Made by a program: the position numbers and the translations under genes. A model generated the notes under the pieces. It worked only from the letters and a program-made list of their open reading frames with translations. It did not search any database and was not told the DNA's origin. A DNA stretch of 42,063 nt from Nephromyces sp. MM_2019 (taxonomy: Eukaryota > Apicomplexa > Aconoidasida > Nephromycida), in contig JADHZB010000793.1 of the NCBI GenBank assembly GCA_015657535.1, forward strand, positions 1 through 42,063. Reading direction: 5' to 3'. Positions 12,919 through 23,261 of the stretch are shown one piece after another (position 1 is the stretch's first letter; every line of letters begins with the position of its first letter).

Positions 12919-13082
12919 TTATCGATAGTAGCCTATGGAATCAGGCATAAGTAAAGAAGGAGATATCCCGACCTTAAGGCCATTTAACGACTCTAGGCTA
13001 GCGCCCATCAAAAATCCTTTATTTTTCCCGCTTCCCAAGGAAATATCAGATGTTAAATCACGGGAAGATTTTGATGCAACAC
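12919..13082 (-). CDS. Likely C-terminal exon of organellar ribosomal protein uL1
   Basis: The minus strand shows a TTTCTGCACAG acceptor followed by an open frame that ends in TAA at 12919-12921. The segment KNKGFLMGASLESLNGLKVG aligns by eye, with one gap, to the bacterial L1 C-terminal strand (KG-[YF]-I...S-T-M-G...V): KG, F/Y, L/I, A/V, S, L/I, S/T, G and V positions correspond. The preceding acidic/serine-rich linker replaces the usual KPSG loop. The exon starts with two bases of a codon, so it needs a donor in phase 1. The main uL1 exon ends in phase 0 at its best donor (16200), which leaves either an unseen microexon or the alternative donor just below 16175 (phase 1). It could instead be unrelated to uL1. 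Confidence 0.5.
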
Positions 13083-13272
13083 CTGTGCAGAAAGAATTTT
13101 TTAATGAATACAAATTTATTTGAGAGAAAAACAGTCAAAAAATATGCCGAAATAACATTGTATGCAGAGGATAAACAGAGAACATTATTATACAAGGTTA
13201 ACCATGCAATTTTTTTGGAGTAATACAAAGAAGCGCAAACACTTAAAATTAAAATTCTTCTCCATCCAACGA

Positions 13273-14397
13273 TCACAGCAAGAATAACAACAAGGCACTC
13301 TGTAAAAGCAATTAAAAAAAATGAAAGTAAAACCTTTCAACTTTGCTTAAATAAAAGAATTTGAGTACCTGCTGCATCAGCAGCACCAAAAAAGCATAAA
13401 AAATTGTGCTTGAAGACATGGTACTCTTCAGCTGATCAGCTATTAACTCGGTAACTACATTTTTGAAACGATAGCCGAAGGAAGAAAGCCGGAGTGTCCG
13501 GACCAGATAAAAAGCAACCGAGGAACTGGGCGAGTCAAATTTTAACATTAAAGCTTCATCCGAAGCAATAAGAATAGCCAATGAAAAGTGGCGCTTAAAA
13601 AATTTGAATGAATATTGATGATACTACAAAAAATACGATTATAGGAGTCACACAACCTTTTGATAAACGAAACTCAGCATTTTCAGTACTATAGTTGACA
13701 TCTGAGGAAGATTCACCATAAAAAATATTATAGTCGAAGATACTGTCTTCTTAGTGGCAGCAGTCTCACGAGAACATGATCGTAGACATCAACGCCAGTT
13801 ACCAGCAAGGCACAAAATTATGCCACTCTTCGTAAAATCATCGTTGCGAACAGTTATCAAATAATCATGAAATCCGCATAATTCAGCAGTAACAAAGGAG
13901 TTATTAACATTAAGGGAAAACCTTCTCCATGTGCTAAAGCCTAAGTAAGAGATATTCTCTAACAATAATGACACAATAAAATTCGCCTTCACATGAGCGA
14001 TGAACTCACCCTTCACTTGAACTATGCGCAAAGACAAGCCGTAGGAACAAGACGGGCCAGCAACTAGTAAAAAGCGCTCATATATTGTTATACTTGCATT
14101 TCTTACTTATGCTACGAGGGATGGTAAGAGAGATGCGCAATAAAATTACTAGGGAGAAGTAGATTTTCTTAAGCAACTGCTAATTTTATAGTGTAATTTC
14201 CTATTGGGTACGCGAAGTACTTTTAATTTATAGGGGAAGAATAACCAAATGCATTCTTCAGTTGGCAGCATCGAAGCTAATTCACGTAAGAGGTTCAGCA
14301 TACCAGCTTTATTTCTTGGAGGAGGCCAAACGAATTCTAAGCCCTTATTAGACAAGTCAGAATCACCAGAACTGGCTCGAGGCTGATGACTTAGTAC
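13273..14397 (-). CDS. Unrecognised gene with short introns, nested in the uL1 intron; GPI-like tail
   Basis: Six exon-like segments on the minus strand join in phase: 14150-14397, 14010-14092, 13803-13940, 13652-13701, 13369-13593 and 13273-13299 (TGA). The introns are 57, 69, 101, 58 and 69 nt, unlike the 100-2200 nt introns of other genes here. The product is about 240 residues with no known family. It has six scattered cysteines and the motifs VWPPPRNKAG, GFHDYLITVRNDDF and FGYRFKNVV. It ends in SSS plus about 20 hydrophobic residues right at the C-terminus (FYAFLVLLMQQ then SALLLFLL), the pattern of a GPI-attachment signal or tail anchor. A TTCTAAC branch-point-like string precedes the first acceptor, so a 5' exon is probably missing. 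The chain of compatible phases is the main evidence; chance assembly is possible. Confidence 0.4.
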
Positions 14398-16199
14398 CTA
14401 TATTATGATTAAAGTAGTTAGAAGAACCAAGGTGCTATCATCAAAAAAAAAAATTCCCATATAAATATCATTAACAGTTTTCGAACTTATCAGTACACTA
14501 AAAAGCTTAAATTTGCCAAGAGTACCGCTGCATTTAAATATGCATCGCGTTTGAAAGAAAAGGGAGAGATAATGTTAATATTTAAGATTCATAGCCATTA
14601 CATAATCATTGCAAAAACTTTTACCAGCATATATTAGGAATCAGTCGACAAAAAAATTGTAAGCTCGCAATTAAAAATGATACTTCTAACATAATGCAGT
14701 CAATATTAAGTACAAATTTAGAAATGAAGTTTATATTTAAATGCAATGTTGAAAAAGCAATTAATAAGGGAAATCATGTAGGAATTATGATTTTTAAGGA
14801 TAAAAATGAAAAATTAATTATAAATTTTTCAAGCCAATTTGTCTTTTGTAGAAGCGCACAGCTGATTGGTGCGCTTTGTACGCAGCAGCGCCAGCATCAA
14901 GTTTTAGAAATCTTCAATACTAGCCTAAGCTAATTAACTGTCATAACGAAAACCTGCCCAAAATATCGGCGAAAATCTTCGAAAGGCACAGAAATACGCT
15001 GTAAACATTAGCACTGAACTCTAAGTGCAATACCCGTGCTAACTATAATATGGATGCACAGGTCTGTGCGTCCACTTTGGTTAGAGACTGAAATTGCCAC
15101 GAGAATCAATAGCTTAAAATGAATATCAAAGCTAACGAATATAGTCACAGGAACGATGGCCGTATGCAAGAAATTTAACTAATGGTAAAGCTTCTGTTAA
15201 AAGACTACCAGGAAATAGTCAAAGCAAAATTTCTAAAAAGAAAAACTCTATTCGTTTTATTAAAAACTTTTCTAAGGCGCATTAGTAAAAAAATAGCCAA
15301 TTGAAAAATACCTTAGCTCAAAAATACGAAATTTAAAAATCCACTGGGGGTAATGACCAGTGCATAATTAAAGAAATCAACGCTTCAAGACCTTTTTTTG
15401 AGAAAAAGATAAAGCACCGAAAAATTTTAGACCTTATTACTTGCGCATCGCAAATCTGAGCTTACATTGAAAAAATTGCATGGAAAGTTTTTAGACCCCG
15501 GCATTAAAAGGGAATTTCAGCATGAACAAAAAATATGAAGATTAGCCGGCTCGCAGTTCGCCACGCACCATGAATGAGGCGCCTATGAATATACAAGACA
15601 ATTTTATCATGAATTAAGGGCATTTTTCTAGAGATATAAGATAGCTTTCAGTACTGGGAAGAAAAAGGTATGCAGTGTGCAAGGAAAAAAAAATACTGCC
15701 GCCACAGTGCATATCAAAGTACACTAGGACCAGTGGATGTTATGTATCGAGAAAGGCTAATCAGCGCTTGCCTAGGATTTATTGGGAATATTATTTTGTG
15801 AATTGCGTCGGCATGCAAAACCTATTTCTTCCAAGAGGCTACAATAATCTTAATTGCAATTCATCATTCTATATCTCCTAGTTTTCCCATAATAAGCAGA
15901 TGAGCAGCATACTATTTTATGGAAAAAATATTTCTTCTTCGATGCCATTTTTCATACATATATTTTTGAACTGCCAAGTACGAAGTCAGGCAAGAGATAA
16001 TGCCGAGTATGCAACGACTCACAGGAAAGGAAAAAATTCCCTCCCACGCCTTGAATTCGACCTATCTGCGCATACTGTCGCACTATTGCTTCAGATAAGA
16101 AAATTTAAGCAGCAACCCCAATGCCATAGCACAAAGAAATTAAGTTTGCACGAATTTTTGCTTCAAATGATTACCAAAAAAAGGAGAAAAAAGGTGTAC

Positions 16200-16985
16200 C
16201 TGTCGCACAAAAGCTTTCATGTTTGCTAGCAGCCCTTCAGTATGGCTTGTCCCTATGAGAACGGCGACCTCCCCGTCATTTACAGCTCTAAATTCAACGG
16301 TGCTTCCTTCTTTTAGCTCTTTAATTGCTCCTACTAAATCTGTTACAACTGTTCCAGACTTGGGATTCGGCATCAATTTTCTGGGTCCCAAAATCTTAGC
16401 AACTTTTGTCACAAGGGGCATCATATCAGGAGTGGTGACCACGCGGTCAAAGTTAATCTTCCCCCGACTTATGTTTTCAAGAGGGAGAGTAAGGCCTGCA
16501 GCATCTGCACCAGCTGCAATCATCTGTGGAGCAACATCATCCGGGCAAATAACCAAGAGATGCGGTGGTTCTTCAGAATTTGGATATGGTAGTTTGCAGG
16601 TTCCTCGCACAGAGTGATGTTTGAGATTGACATCAAGGAGGAGCCTCAATGTAATGGCTTGTGGCGCAGCCACCTCTATTTTACTTTCGCCTGCCGTTTG
16701 CAGCATTTCTGAGTTATTACCCAGCCGATTCATCCGATTCACCTGGGGTGGCATGAATGCCTTAAGAACTGAAACTGCCATGTATGGGGATAATAGATTT
16801 GGGGACTTCAAAGGTTGGTAGCACTTAAATTCCTCCATTTTGGACAAGTTTGGGTCTCCAACCTTGTCGGACGATTCTTCAGCATCTCCTTGTGGTCGCC
16901 GAGGGGTCCTGATCTTGGGTTCCCTGAAGTCTGAAAAGGGGATATAGCTTCGGCTACGGAAGCTAAGTTGCACAAAACGAAGCAT
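16200..16985 (-). CDS. Ribosomal protein uL1, bacterial type, probably mitochondrial (main exon)
   Basis: uL1 forms the mobile stalk of the large ribosomal subunit and helps release deacylated tRNA from the E site. This exon encodes 262 residues from an ATG at 16985 to a GT donor after CAG at 16200. The first 15-20 residues (MLRFVQLSFRSRSY) are basic, hydroxylated and free of acidic residues, as in organelle presequences. A linker of about 100 residues follows. The L1 core is clear: VRGTCKLPYP strand, GADAAG, INFDRVVTTPDMMPLV and the family signature ILGPRKLMPNPKSGTV, then VEFRAVNDGEVAVLIG and LLANMKAFV. Bacterial L1 is about 230 residues, and here the last 40 or so must come from a downstream exon (see 12919-13082). 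The frame stays open upstream to 17048 through a non-ATG stretch, probably 5' UTR. Mitochondrial rather than plastid location is inference. Confidence 0.92.
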
Positions 16986-18842
16986 CGCTCTCAGTTTTAA
17001 TAAAAATTCATCTTGTGGGCCGATGCTTGCTTTGGAAAATACCAGCAAAATATAGATAAATCTTAGTGAAGGAACCAGGCATTTAAAAAAAACTCCTAAA
17101 AATGTTCACCGACATGACTGCTCCTTGGAAAATTCTTCATTGCGAAATGTCAGTTTTACTCCTATGCGGTAGATTGTACTGGAAATAATCGCTCTTGCGG
17201 TTTTACCATTAAAGTATAGACATGCTTGCTCTAATTACAATGTGCTTCGCTAGACTATAGGCGGCCCAAAATTTTCCCGTTGTGCAGTCAGCCTCATTCG
17301 ACTAGTAGGACACTTCAGATTTGAATAATCATTTCATTACTCGTACAGTCAATAAATTTATTAGAAGCACTTTGCGTAATTCTAATGTAAAAAAATAATG
17401 TCCTGGCGCCCCTGACGTTGTCGGGGCAACGAAGCATTTGCCTCTTGCAACAGCGGAGTAAATCTCTTGTAACTCGATCTTGTAGGGCCAATAGAGCATC
17501 GAGCAAAGCATCATGTCACCCCGACACACTCGGAGTGTACCGTACACGAGCAAGTTTTTCGTAACCCTGGCGCCTCGCCACTTAAGATGATTTTTCTAGA
17601 AATGCCAAATGAAGAAAAGGCAAGCATTTTAACATAAGGGAGTGCTTAGATGTACTAGCTTGTCCTATTCACGAGCAGAATATTTAGCAGAAAATCCGAA
17701 GCTAATTCCATGAGTGGCACAGCCTCTTTTTCTAGGTCGCTTCACGCGGTATATGAAATATCGGGCTACCTGCGTATGTCCATTGCAGTTTTCAATTTTT
17801 TTTGTTAATAATTTGATTCGGCAACAAGTGACTAAAATTTTTTTTGGCTATCTACATCATTGTTTGCGCAAAGCTAAAGTGACTGCACTACCTCATATTA
17901 ATTCTGAGATGTGTAGTTTAAAGTTTGTACCCTGAATTTTGCCTTGTTATACTCCATGCGAAATGGCTTTATTCGAGCTAACAAAGTTCATTTTCCTTAA
18001 TACCATTACTATTATCACCACATTGTATTCTTTCAATATTTAAAACATATATGAGAAGCAAACGTGTGTGTTTGGACTTCTTTGTTACAACCTGATTGAT
18101 TTGATAAATGCTCTGTACGATTAGCTGAATTGCCGTACAAATCTTAACACGCAATAAGCTGCTCTTGCTATTTGCTGAGAAATTATCTCGGATCAGGTCT
18201 GGGATATCTGTGGATAGGCTCATATCTTAACCGATGGAATATTTTTTGTTGTGTTCTTTGCTCTAATTTATTATCCGCTAGTTTATATTTTTTAGTAGCA
18301 AACTGACACCGTAAATGAGTGAGAACGCATGCGAATAATGCGGGCACAGCGGATTTGTGGATCCATAACTCATCATAGGCAATAAAAATCTTTCTTTACT
18401 AAGATTTATAGTCTCGAGGACCTGTATTGGGTCCTGCTGAATCGGTACTCCGCTTATTATATAACATTCGAATACCCGTTATCACTGATATGAAAAACAA
18501 TTGCTTTGCAGTATATCCAATTTCGCGTGATATCTTATGCAACGAGTCCAAGTGTGCAATTATTAAAATTAAATAGAAGTTTTCTGGTGGCCTCACCTAA
18601 GTTTTTTGCTTAATTGTAGTAAAACTATACTTCTTGGACCTATCAAAGTTTGCAGAGCCTTTTATTTTTTGATTTTATGATTTTGCTATTGATTCTTTTT
18701 GTGAAAGCACCCAATTGAGGATTTTAGCATCTTTGTCTTAATTATCTCTTGCGAAAAGTCTACACATCTTTAGCCTGCTTTCAGGTTCCTGAAGAGCATG
18801 AACTACTGATAGGTTCTATTGCATATTACCTCTTTTGTTTAG
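16986..18842. other. Upstream/intergenic region, no supported gene
   Basis: The DNA directly upstream of the uL1 start should contain its promoter and 5' UTR, but I see no recognisable element. Short open stretches at 17315-17553 (minus) and 17714-17935 (plus) have no family features. From about 17.9 kb the plus strand becomes T-rich, which in this window usually marks a plus-strand transcription unit. Confidence 0.5.
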
Positions 18843-19106
18843 CTGCTTTTTGGCAGAACTATTTCTGCTTTTCAGTCTCTTGTGGCAATGTTAAAGCTGC
18901 TGGGCAGCAGTAAGACTTCAGTAATAGCATGTGTGCATCTTCTTTACTCTAGCACTCTTTATGTGCGGCACCATGCTTTGATGGCTTACTTATAAAGTTC
19001 GCTTGTGTTTCATGATATGACTTTACAATCAATTTTTTTTGCAGACGCTGCACATCAGATTCCTGGCCAAGCGCTAACTATCCCTGGGAATTACTTTGCA
19101 TTAATC
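18843..19106 (+). CDS. Two phase-compatible exon-like segments of an unrecognised plus-strand gene
   Basis: Segment 18843-18909 follows TTTTGTTTAG and ends at GCA|GTAAGA. Segment 19045-19106 follows TTTTTTTTGCAG and ends at ATC|GTAAAA. The 135-nt intron between them joins a phase-1 end to a two-base start, giving a continuous 43-residue frame containing SLVAMLKLLGSN and IPGQALTIPGNYFALI. Splice sites are good and the surrounding DNA is T-rich on the plus strand, as in real introns here. I could not place the first or later exons securely, and no family is recognised. Confidence 0.35.
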
Positions 19107-20161
19107 GTAAAAAAAATTATTTAAAAAGAATTAATGAATGATAACTTGGATATTCTGCTCTAGCATCAACATTTTTTCTGATGTTATTTTTGGAATATTG
19201 CTGTGCTGAACTTCATTTTAGTCTGGTTACTAATTTTTTTCTTGCCTTTTTTTATCACGCCTCATGTACTTCGCGTGATGCATTCTGATAACTTGGCTAC
19301 ATAATGGAGAATACTTTGAGCTCCAGCTAGACTATAATGGATGCATTGTTACTTTGGATCATTTAAGCTTTCTCAGACCCATACTAGATTTCTAAAGCTT
19401 ATTTTACTTTTACTGTACTTGAGGGGTAGGCTTTGTTGTGCTTTCTTTGGTGCATCTATATTCTTCAGCATATATTGTTCATGTGCCACAGATGAAATTG
19501 TTTGAACTGCATAAATAGCATTCAAACCGGCATGAATGACAATTTTAGTATAATTTTAGCATTATAAGTGAAATAAATCGCTACATACATTGTTGAAAGT
19601 CCTTTTCATATTTTTCAACATAATTTAAATGCGACTTCTAGCAGGAATGTAAAGCAAATACAATCTCTAGCCGGCCTTATTTTGCGCACATATACTTTAA
19701 TTGAATTTCATACCCTTCGGCATGAAATTTAAAACTTATTTTAAAATCAATTAAGAGAATTTTTTTTTTAATTTAGTTATCCTTGTCTCACATCACGTGA
19801 TTCATGCAATTCTAAGTACTATTTACGTGCTAAGATTATCCTACATTTCCACAGTGCAAAACGTTAGCTCAACGTAGTCGCAAGAAAAAATACGTTGCAT
19901 CGTTCTTGGGTATTTTCAATATTCTTTTGCGAACTTAATAGATAGTTGTTGGTGGTGCTGTTTGGGTAATTTTTCATTGATTTGTTTACACCGTTTCACC
20001 AGTACATGTGCTTGCTTCCTAAAGTTTACTTTATGTCAAATCTCGCTATTTTAGACTTGTCGCGAGCGCATATGTTCATCCGAATATTTACTGGATGCAG
20101 CTTTTCTGCAGACTTGAATTGGATCATAATCTGTTTTGTAACTGCACCACTTATGCCGTGA

Positions 20162-20305
20162 CGAGTCTTTGTACCTGAAGATGCTATTCAAATTAGTTTA
20201 GATGGAATGACTGTTGTTTTGCTTCAAGCGCGCAGCTTGCATATTCCTATTGATATGGCATGTCTTGAACTAGCTCCTTTGGCATCAGAATTTCATCCAG
20301 AATGA
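20162..20305 (+). CDS. Possible terminal exon of the same unrecognised plus-strand gene
   Basis: A 47-codon open frame ending in TGA has a protein-like composition, including VFVPEDAIQISLDGMTVVLL and MACLELAPLASEF. No convincing polypyrimidine acceptor precedes it, and the same frame upstream is cut by a TGA at 20159-20161. It may be the last exon of the gene suggested at 18843-19106, a decayed copy, or chance. Confidence 0.22.
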   Translation, partial: RVFVPEDAIQISLDGMTVVLLQARSLHIPIDMACLELAPLASEFHPE

Positions 20306-22079
20306 GAACGTTGCCATCTTGTAGCATATGATAAAATAGTACGTTTGCACAGCGGTAAGAGCCCTCAATACATATCTGGTAAAGAAGAAACATAATTTTT
20401 CTTAACCTTTGCTTTGAAACTTTTCTCTTGGAAAAGGTGTCCTAATGCGTTTTTTGTAAGCCGCAGCCTTCACTTACGAGCTGCATAGTATGCATGAACT
20501 ACATGAAGCTGCAGAATTTCTTTTGTAGAGCATGAATTCTTTCGTAGTTCATAGCTTTGTGAATGATTCATATAGCCTTATGTAATGCGACCAGGAAAAA
20601 GCTTGTAAGTTTACTATTCTTTTGGCGTTGTACCTCGCCCCGGAGGCTGAATTATATTAGTATTGTAATAATTTAGTGGCACTGCTTAACTCGACTTTTT
20701 CCTCAAAAAATTGCCAATCTTACCTTTCCCTCCTTTGATATAGAACCTGCGGTTCCTAACACTGACAGGAGCGATTGTTCCTGTTCATAATCTCCTCTAG
20801 AAATTTCTTCCTTAGAAATCCGATAGTCGAGCATAGAATTGAAGAGGATCTAAGGCGAAGGAAATGTAGACAACAGCTTTTTTGATAACTAATATGTATG
20901 ATGAATACAATAAGTTGTGTTGTATTTTTACTAGCTGTTTTCAAGATATCCGGTATAGCATGTTATCTGCACGGTTAGAACTAGTATACCACATGAATAG
21001 TCTGGTTATGTCTCTAGACATGCTAAAGCCAAATTTAGACACAGCTGTTTTGATGCCTCATTCGAGCAGACCATGATATATGGGTCTCTTCGGTAACGAA
21101 TCCGTTACCATATTGCTTGAACAGTAATGAGCACATATCCAAGTGCAAAAGCTCATGGGCTTACTTGAAACATTATTCGTTTAAGTTGAATTTATGACAG
21201 TGTGCTAGAACATCGCCAACCACTAATGAATGAGCAAATACTTATTGCTTCCAGCTGTAATAAGGGCGCATACAGCTACATGCGACATTCAGGTTTCTAT
21301 ATTTTGAAGATACTTAGTTAGACTATTACATAGAACTTAGTAGAAGAAACAAACAACCGCTGATTGTTTCTGGGTTCAGCAGTCACTTTAAAATTTTCAT
21401 TCTTCTTTTGGTTTATATAAATTCTACTAAACACATATAGAACGCTCAAACTATTTGATTCCGCTAGAGGATGCCTTTTTCCGTGAATAGAAGGCATGCG
21501 TCGTGCTAAGAGTTTTGGCCATCATGTCCTAATGTGCACGCGGTCACCTTCGATCACTAAAATTGAGTTTTTGAGTGCTCTTTGAAACCCCGATAAATGA
21601 ACAGTACTCTTAAAACATTAAGACTTTCCTTGGGTATATGTGGTACACACAATGCCAGATTAAATAATGAAAGTATGAGGTGATTTTTTTGTGGATTTAC
21701 TTATCGGTGATCCAGTCGGAGCTTTTGCTACGGCTTGATTCACTACCCGTGCCTTTGTTCAGTCACCACGATGCGCATTCTTCGGGTAATCTTAACTGAA
21801 GCAGCCACAGCCTCTAACTTGTAAGCAATGAAAGATGCTGCCTCTCAAATATGAAAAAAAGCGACTAGTACACGCAAGGACAATTTGCTAAAAGTAATGT
21901 GTTGCACAACCCTAATGGTAGTATTCAATGTTCTCATGCCGAGGAGTTGCTTTAATAATTACGCAAGTATACATGTAGGAGCTCCAGTAATTCTAAGAGA
22001 GCTCCATATATGAAAACTATAGTTACGAAACCGTATCATTCAACAAAAGCTAGCTGCATTCCCAGTTACACTCTGTAAT
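20306..22079. other. No supported gene
   Basis: T-rich on the plus strand to about 20.7 kb, then balanced. A short hairpin-capable string (GGTAACG, 4-nt loop, CGTTACC) sits near 21.09 kb. Nothing else is supportable. The 3' end of the FAS1-like gene's transcript should lie near 21.9-22.1 kb. Confidence 0.5.
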
Positions 22080-23261
22080 CTACATTGCTATTAAGTGTCT
22101 CTGGTTTACTACTGAGTTAAAGAAAAAATCGCTCAGTAAACCACCAACCATTTCTAAGGCTGCCTTGCTAATCCCGCCACGGAATACGTCCGTGCTGCTG
22201 AGCTTAGCCATAGCATCATTTCCCGGTAGAAAAAGAGTTAGGTCATCAACGAGTAGTGAGTCGAAGTCCAATACTTCCAAGGCCTCCGCGTTTTCTATGG
22301 CTTCACGAAGTGACTTCAGTGCAGGGTTTTTTTGTGTGAATTCAACAATCTTCTCTGTATTTTTTGTCTCAATTCTTAAGTCATTCGCTAGTGCCCTATT
22401 GTGCTTAACGTGATACCTCGGGCCTAAACCCGAGGTCTCGCCTTTGCTATGCTCTGAGTGTTGAAGTCTACCTGGTCTTAACGTCGGTGGTCCGTTCACA
22501 CCATATGTTTTCCTGGTGCCGTTATCATCCAGCTGTGAAGTACTGGACATGGCTGGTTCGTAGGGAGGATCGCTACTGTTGCCTGTTACTAAGAGTGCAG
22601 AATCTTTTTGATCATTGGAGGAATTAGTAGGCGAAGCGCGTTTGCGTTGAAGCAAGACTGCTGGTTTCTCATTTTGAAGCGGGAGAACCTTTGTGAATGT
22701 GGACTCATTCGCATTCCCGCTCTCCTGCAAGAACTCACGAGTTTTTACTTCAGCGTGACTTGCGTCATTCTTTGTAGCCGTAGCTAACTCTGCACTCCTT
22801 ATAGGACCCATTTTTTCAACTGATATCTCTTCACTGCTAAATATATCGTTTATTGGACTGCTAGTGTGCTGGATTGCTTGTGGTTGTAGAAATTCTCTAT
22901 CAGCACTATCACCCGCTGAAATTGGTCTTTCCCCAAGTTCTTCGTTTGGCACTGAAAGTTTACTGGTAATCGCAGTAACTCTCAGCGTCCGCCCCTCCAT
23001 AGATATCTCATGTTCACCGAATAAGCTAGATTGAGGGCTAGGGTATTCAGTGAAGTTCCTGGTATCATTAGTCTCTAGCTGCGAAGTGTAGCCAGCGGTT
23101 AAGGGTGCACCAATATCACCTAAGTGGCTATTGTTGCTGCTTATGCTGGGGCTATAATCTGGGACTTCTAAGCTTGCCTCTACTGATGGTACATGACCTA
23201 AACACCGCGTTATTCCAATCATGGCTACGCAAAGTGCGTAGAAAATTTGAAGTTTTGTCAT
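22080..23261 (-). CDS. Intronless secreted protein with partial fasciclin (FAS1)-like C-terminus
   Basis: A single 393-residue frame from an ATG at 23261 to a TAG at 22080. Residues 1-22 form a signal peptide (KLQIFYALCVAMIG core, likely cut near CLG), so the protein enters the secretory pathway. Residues about 25-310 are rich in Ser, Thr, Asn, Glu and Pro, with several N-glycosylation sequons (NNS, NDT, NFT, NES, two NSS, NGT), as in extended cell-surface or wall proteins. Residues about 315-393 resemble the first half of a FAS1 adhesion domain: a helix NPALKSLREAIENAEALEVL, then LTLFLPGNDAMAKLSS matching the H1 box (TVFAPTNxAFxxL), and FFNSVVNQRHL where the H2 box (YHVV) should be. A full FAS1 domain needs about 50 more residues. 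It is the only long intronless frame here and lies in compositionally balanced DNA. Adhesion is family-based inference. Confidence 0.8.
   Translation of the reverse strand: MTKLQIFYALCVAMIGITRCLGHVPSVEASLEVPDYSPSISSNNSHLGDIGAPLTAGYTSQLETNDTRNFTEYPSPQSSLFGEHEISMEGRTLRVTAITSKLSVPNEELGERPISAGDSADREFLQPQAIQHTSSPINDIFSSEEISVEKMGPIRSAELATATKNDASHAEVKTREFLQESGNANESTFTKVLPLQNEKPAVLLQRKRASPTNSSNDQKDSALLVTGNSSDPPYEPAMSSTSQLDDNGTRKTYGVNGPPTLRPGRLQHSEHSKGETSGLGPRYHVKHNRALANDLRIETKNTEKIVEFTQKNPALKSLREAIENAEALEVLDFDSLLVDDLTLFLPGNDAMAKLSSTDVFRGGISKAALEMVGGLLSDFFFNSVVNQRHLIAM

Noticed and set aside
20162..20560. Recoded stop codons (TGA or TAG as sense) in the plus-strand coding-like region
   Set aside because: All secure genes here use only TGG for Trp and end in TAA or TAG, so recoding is not supported; decay, missed introns or chance explain the stops better.
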